Source of the DNA: Symbiodinium natans
Lineage: Eukaryota > Sar > Dinophyceae > Suessiales > Symbiodiniaceae
Reading direction: 5' to 3'
Assembly (NCBI GenBank): GCA_905221605.1
Contig: CAJNDS010001458.1
Coordinates: 124,001-188,000, forward strand
Length of the DNA: 64,000 bases
Under the pieces are notes generated by a model that was not told the origin of the DNA, did not search any database, and saw only the letters and a program-made list of their open reading frames with translations. Position 1 is the stretch's first letter. Each line of letters begins with the position of its first letter. Of this stretch, positions 59,169 through 64,000 are shown one piece after another. The position numbers were made by a program, and so were the translations under genes.

Positions 59169-60540
59169 CTGTATTCCAAGAGGAAAATGGGTTATTTTTT
59201 TTTTGATGCTTATTTATTTTTTTTTTGATCCCTTGGGGTTATTTTTTTTTTGATGCTTATTTATTTTTTTTTTGATCCTTCACCCGCAGAATGAGTCAGG
59301 GTCAGGTCCGTTGGTCCGGCCTTCATCCCTTTGTCCGCACTCCGCCGCGCTATGATTTCATTGACTGTGAGTCGGAAGGCTTGTTCATAACGCCCAAAGG
59401 GACGTAAGAAGAGTCCAGTTCTCTCTCTCAGTCGTCGCGGGCCAGCCATGGCCAGGCCCGGCGTTCTTCATGCACAGTGTGTTGGACGAGACCGGCATAG
59501 ACGTGCCATAGTTTGCCTAGCAAGGTCCAAACCTAGGCGGCGTTCCTGCCCTGCACTTGTGATGCAGGGGTGTGAGAGCCTCTTCCTGGTGAAAGAGCAG
59601 CCCCGAGCGTCTTGAGTCAGTGATCAGCACGCGCTCGGCGACAAGGGCGATCTCCTTGCGCTGAGTATCGTGGTGATGTGCTGACCTTGTGCTGACCTGG
59701 CAGCGCCCTCCATGAACTTTGCTGCTTTCAGGCAGAGGGCGTGCTGCAGGACAGCGCTGGAGCTTATTTTGGCAGCCGTTCCCAGACTGCACGCTTCATA
59801 CGCATCTGGGACTCCGGTGAGGTGCTCGAGCAAAGCGTTGAGGTTTCGAGTGCCTCTGGTCTCCGACATCGTGAGGATCTACTGTGCCGTTCAAAGTGCC
59901 GGAGTGACCCAGCGTGCTCTTTCGAGGGAGCGGTAGTCCGATAGACATTTTCTTCGTGGCCACTGGTGCCTTGCGTGCATCGGCTGCTACAGGCACTTGC
60001 ACCTGGCTGACCGAAAGTGCCAAACCCCTCAACTCATCCTTCACCACATCCAGTGCCAGGATGTGCCAAAGCACCCAGGTCTGTCAGGCCATTGAGCCCG
60101 GTTGAAAAGCAACCTTCTTGCACAGCTTAGTGAGCAGCTGCCGCGCGCTTAGGCTGACAAAGCCCACTAATACCAAAATTTGGAAATGTAGTTGCGTGTC
60201 CTACTCTGCCCTGAAACGTCCTGAGCCGTCTCGCAAAGAAACCCACAGGAGTTGAGATGATACAGGAACAGTCCACGATGGCCATGGACTGCCGACGTCG
60301 CCATCGATGGTCGTGGATTATGACAAATAATCTGCCGGCTTAGCTTCGGTGCCTGTACCAGGTCCCTTGCACTGCAGAGGGACACCGTACCCTGCAGTAC
60401 AATTCCGTCATCCGGCCTTCAGCCCTTTGTCCACACTCCGCCCCGCGGCTGTATGGCTTCGTTGCCTGGAACATGAGAAGTGGGCAAGCGGAAACAATGC
60501 CTGGACCAGAAAGAGCAAGACATGTACCTCTGGTCCCATC

Positions 60541-60700
60541 GGAGCAGCTTCTTTTATGTACTCACCTTATCGAACTTTAAACAGTGCTCATGAGACATGC
60601 CAGAGCCGTAGAACCAAGGTGGAGCAGCTTCTTTTATGTACTCACCTTATCGAACTTTAAACAGTGCTCATGAGACATGCCAGAGCCGTAGAACCAAGGT
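60541..60700. repeat. 80-bp tandem duplication
   Basis: GGAGCAGCTTCTTTTATGTA at 60541 recurs at 60621 with the following 60 bp. Confidence 0.92.
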
Positions 60701-60913
60701 GCGGCCCGTGCAGGTTCAATGGATCGGGTGCACTGTTAGGGCAGCCCCGCACGCCCTGAATGAGGATCTGGATTCCACCAAGTGACTGGTCTCCAGGAGA
60801 TCACTTTCCTGGAATTCTCGCGCGCCACAGACCCGCGCCCTACGCACCTTGACTTGAAGTACCGCGTGGTGTGTTTCACACAGGGTGTCTGTCCTTGCTT
60901 CGGAAGAGTTCCC

Positions 60914-62578
60914 AACTGTTTGCTGTTTCTGAATAGGCTCTGAGAATGCTCTGACCCTTCCCGAGAGTGGCCTGATGGTTTCAGAGCCCTTGTTGGGGTT
61001 AGACATGCAACAAGCGCCCGGGCATTCCATATCCCAACCGTAGTGGCCCTCCACCGAACCAGCCCTAACCTAACGTTCAGGCCTATTGCGTGCAAACGCA
61101 GAGTGCGGGTTTCATGTGCCTGCCGAGCGGAGCCTTTTGCTGAGCCGCGTGCAGATGTCTGGCAGAACTCTCTTGGGGGAACTGGGAAGGTTGGATCTGA
61201 AGTCATGAAGGGATTGATTTTCAGGGGCTTCCTGAGATGCAGAGCAGTGTCAGCTGCTATATCAGCTTTGGATGGCGACGACACACGTCGCAGTCAACGT
61301 CAGTGCCCTCTCAAGTGGGCTGCAAGAACCTGGCAAGCATAGATCGTCCCAAGGTTCGTGATAGCGGAGCTGTTCGGAGCCCCTTGTGCTGTTTCAGCGC
61401 CTGCTCAGGACTATTCGAGCCGTGCGGTACTCGATGTGCTTGGGGCCATGTGATCGTCACGCAGACCCCAACTGTTTGCTGTTTCTGAATAGGCTCTGAG
61501 AATGCTCTGACCCTTCCCGAGACTGGCCTGATGGTTTCAGAGCCCTTGTTGGGGTTAGACACGCACAAGCCCCCGGGCATTCCATATCCCAACCGTAGTG
61601 GCCCTCCCCGAACTAGCCCGAACCTGACATTCAGGCCTATTGCGTGCAAACGCAGAATGCGGGTTTCATGTGCCTGCCGAGCAGAGCCTTTTGCTGAGCC
61701 GCGTGCAGATGTCTGGCAGAACTCTCTTGGGGGAACTGGGAAGGTTGGATCTGAAGTCATGAAGGGATTGATTTTCAGGAGCTTCCTGAGATGCAGAGCA
61801 GTGTCAGCTGCTATATCAGCTTTGGATGGCGACGACACACGTCGCAGTCAACGTCCAGTGCCCTCTCAAGTGGGCTGCAAGAACCTGGCAAGCATAGATC
61901 GTCCCAAGGTTCGTGATAGCGGAGCTGTTCGGAGCCCCTTGTGCTGTTTCAGCGCCTGCTCAGGACTATTCGAGCCGTGCGGTACTCGATGTGCTTGGGG
62001 CCATGTGATCGTCACGCAGACCCCAGCTGTTTGCTGTTTCTGAATAGGCTCTGAGAATGCTCTGACCCTTCCCGAGACTGGCCTGATGGTTTCAGAGCCC
62101 TTGTTGGGGTTAGACACGCACAAGCCCCCGGGCATTCCATATCCCAACCGTAGTGGCCCTCCCCGAACTAGCCCGAACCTGACGTTCAGGCCTATTGCGT
62201 GCAAACGCAGAATGCGGGTTTCATTTGCCTGCCGAGCAGAGCCTTTTGCTGAGCCGCGTGCAGATGTCTGGCAGAACTCTCTTGGGGGAACTGGGAAGGT
62301 TGGATCTGAAGTCATGAAGGGATTGATTTTCAGGAGCTTCCTGAGATGCAGAGTAGTGTCAGCTGCTATATCAGCTTTGGATGGCGATGACACACGTCGC
62401 AGTCAACGTCAGTGCCCTCTCAAGTGGGCTGCAAGAACCTGGCAAGCATAGATCGTCCCAAGGTTCGTGATAGCGGAGCTGTTCGAAGCCCCTTGTGCTG
62501 TTTCAGCGCCTGCTCAGGACTATTCGAGCCGTGCGGCACTCGATGTGCTTGGGGCCATGTGATCGTCACGCAGACCCC
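60914..62578. repeat. 555-bp tandem array, three units
   Basis: Units start with AACTGTTTGCTGTTTCTGAA (AGCTG in the third) at about 60914, 61470 and 62025. Each ends CGTCACGCAGACCCC before the next. Confidence 0.92.
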
Positions 62579-64000
62579 TGGGCCATGAACACTTAAACGC
62601 CACGGAGTACACTTTTGGGAAAAGTGTTGTTCACTGCCTCTGGTATCTGTGCAAGACTCAGCGGAGGGCTCGAGCAATGGCTTCGACACTCTCCAGCCTC
62701 CCCTACCTTACTCCAACAGCGACAAGGGCACTCTGCTTGCGTCGTTGCGATTTCCTGACCTTGTGCCGACCTTGCAACGTATGGGGCACAGCACACCACA
62801 AGACAGCACCGGAACCCTTCTTTGCAGCTGTCGTCAGACCAGGTTTTTCAGAACATATGCATCCGGAACTCCGGTGAGGTGCTCGAGCAAGGCGTTTGGG
62901 CTTCGAGTGCCTATGGTCTCCGACATCGTGAGGATCTACTGTGCTGTTCAAAGTGCCGGAGTGACCCAGCGTGCTGTTTCGAGGGAGCGGTAGTCCGATA
63001 GACATTTTCTTCGTGGCCACTGGTGCCTTGCGTGCATCGGCTGCTACTACTGGCACTTGCACCTGGCTGACCGAAAGTGCCAAACCCCCCAGGTCATCCT
63101 TCACCACATCCAGTGCCAGGATGTGCCAAAGCACCCAGGTCTGTCAGGCCATTGAGCCCGGTTGAGAAGCAGCCTTCTTGCACAGCTTGGTGAGCAGCTG
63201 CCGCGCGCTTAGGCTGACAAAGCCCACTAATACCAAAATTTGGAAATGTAGTTGCGTGTCCTACTCTGCCCTGAAACGTCCTGAGCCGTCTCGCAAAGAA
63301 ACCCACAGGAGTTGAGATGATACAGGAACAGTCCACGATGGCCATGGACTGCCGACATCGCCATCGATGGTCGTGGATCATGACAAGTAATCTGCCGGCT
63401 TAGCTTCGGTGCCTGTACTAGATCCCTCGCAGCTGCAGCACTGCAGAGGGACACCGTACCCTGCAGTACAATTCCGTCAGGTCCGGCCTTCAGCCCTTTG
63501 TCCGCACTCCGCCCCGCGGCTGTATGGCTTCGTTGCCTGGAACATGAGAAGTGGGCAAGCGGAAACAATGCCTGGACCAGAAAGAGCAAGACATGTACCT
63601 CTGGTCCCATCGGAGCAGGTTCCTTGATGTAATCACCTTATCGAACTTAAAAACAGTGCTCATGTGACATGCCAGAGCCGTAGAACCACGGTGCGGGACG
63701 TCAGATGTACGTTCAATGGATCGGGTGCACTGTTAGGGCAGCCCCGCACGCCCTGAATGAGGATCTGGATTCCACCAAGTGACTGGTCTCCAGGAGATCA
63801 CTTTCCTGGAATTCTCGCGCGCCACAGACCCGCGCCCTACGCACCTTGACTTGAAGTACCGCGTGGTGTATTCACACGAGGTGCCTGTCCTCGCTTCGGA
63901 AGAGTTCCCAACTGTTTGCTGTTTCTGAATAGGCTCTGAGAATGCTCTGACCCTTCCCGAGAGTGGCCTGATGGTTTCAGAGCCCTTGTTAGGGTTAGAC

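Larger units (their letters stand above)
56973..59289. mobile_element. 2.3-kb AT-rich/low-complexity insertion
   Basis: Elsewhere the field reads GACTGAGCAGAATGAGTCAGG without interruption (e.g. near 37208). Here 2317 bp intervene between GAGCAG (ends 56972) and AATGAGTCAGG (starts 59290), with GCAG at both edges (56969-56972, 59286-59289) as a possible 4-bp target duplication. The ends are inverted A/T-rich repeats (GAGCATCAAAAAG...GGGATCAATAAAA on the left; TTTTGATCCCTTGG...TTTTGATGCTTATT on the right). No coding frame. I call it a possible non-autonomous mobile element; a microsatellite-driven expansion is the alternative. Confidence 0.5.
59290..64000 (+). repeat. Mosaic repeat field, forward, to the window end
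   Basis: Same modules as 34795-47857, resuming exactly where the field was interrupted. It continues past the window edge. Confidence 0.85.

Noticed and set aside
58990-59253. Pro-rich frames over the poly-C tract
   Set aside because: Product of homopolymer C; no codon structure.

Overview
This window looks like nuclear DNA of a dinoflagellate, most likely Symbiodiniaceae-like. The evidence is many-exon genes with short exons, tandem same-strand gene copies, TTTAGGG-type telomere-like repeats scattered through the interior, a long dinoflagellate-type Ty1/copia polyprotein and a LINE fragment, GC-rich exons and huge mosaic repeat fields. I saw no bacterial operons, tRNA, rRNA, CRISPR array or dinoflagellate spliced-leader motif. 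The organism call is inference; no sequence search was run.

Layout. (1) 1-12243: three tandem copies of a 3.8-kb unit, each carrying a many-exon gene on the minus strand for an unrecognised multi-pass membrane protein. Copy A alone carries a 5'-truncated LINE (1871-2554) flanked by a 6-bp GTTCAT duplication. (2) 12347 to about 23000: a fragmented minus-strand gene whose exons are 30-180 bp and whose introns are largely degenerate telomere-like repeats. Four adjacent exons (22621-22680, 22397-22452, 22082-22139, about 21670-21727) assemble in phase into a J-domain with an HPD motif, so I call this a DnaJ-domain co-chaperone gene. The downstream exons are less certain. CA/CGCACA microsatellites, minisatellites and a 150-bp tandem duplication lie in its introns. 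(3) 23061-24822: no firmly supported gene. (4) 24823-33390: a complete, apparently recent Ty1/copia-like retrotransposon on the minus strand. It has identical 147-bp LTRs (TG...CA), a 5-bp ACTAT target duplication, a primer-binding site matching the expected initiator tRNA-Met 3' end, and one uninterrupted 2390-codon Gag-Pol frame with a membrane-spanning, Cys/His-rich C-terminal extension. (5) 33391-34794: an integrase remnant of another retroelement on the plus strand, a 28-bp minisatellite and a G-rich tract. (6) 34795-64000: a mosaic field of short shared modules in variable order. It includes an 8.1-kb block in reversed orientation (47858-55970) and a 2.3-kb AT-rich low-complexity insertion (56973-59289) edged by inverted A/T-rich repeats.

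All three recognisable gene systems (tandem membrane-protein genes, J-domain gene, retroelement) are on the minus strand. That agrees with the unidirectional gene blocks known in dinoflagellates. Exon boundaries are read by eye from GT/GC/GA...AG sites and frame continuity and need transcript support. The most interesting items are the J-domain gene built on telomere-like introns, the C-terminal extension of the intact copia element, and the mosaic repeat field with its discrete inversion and AT-rich insertion.
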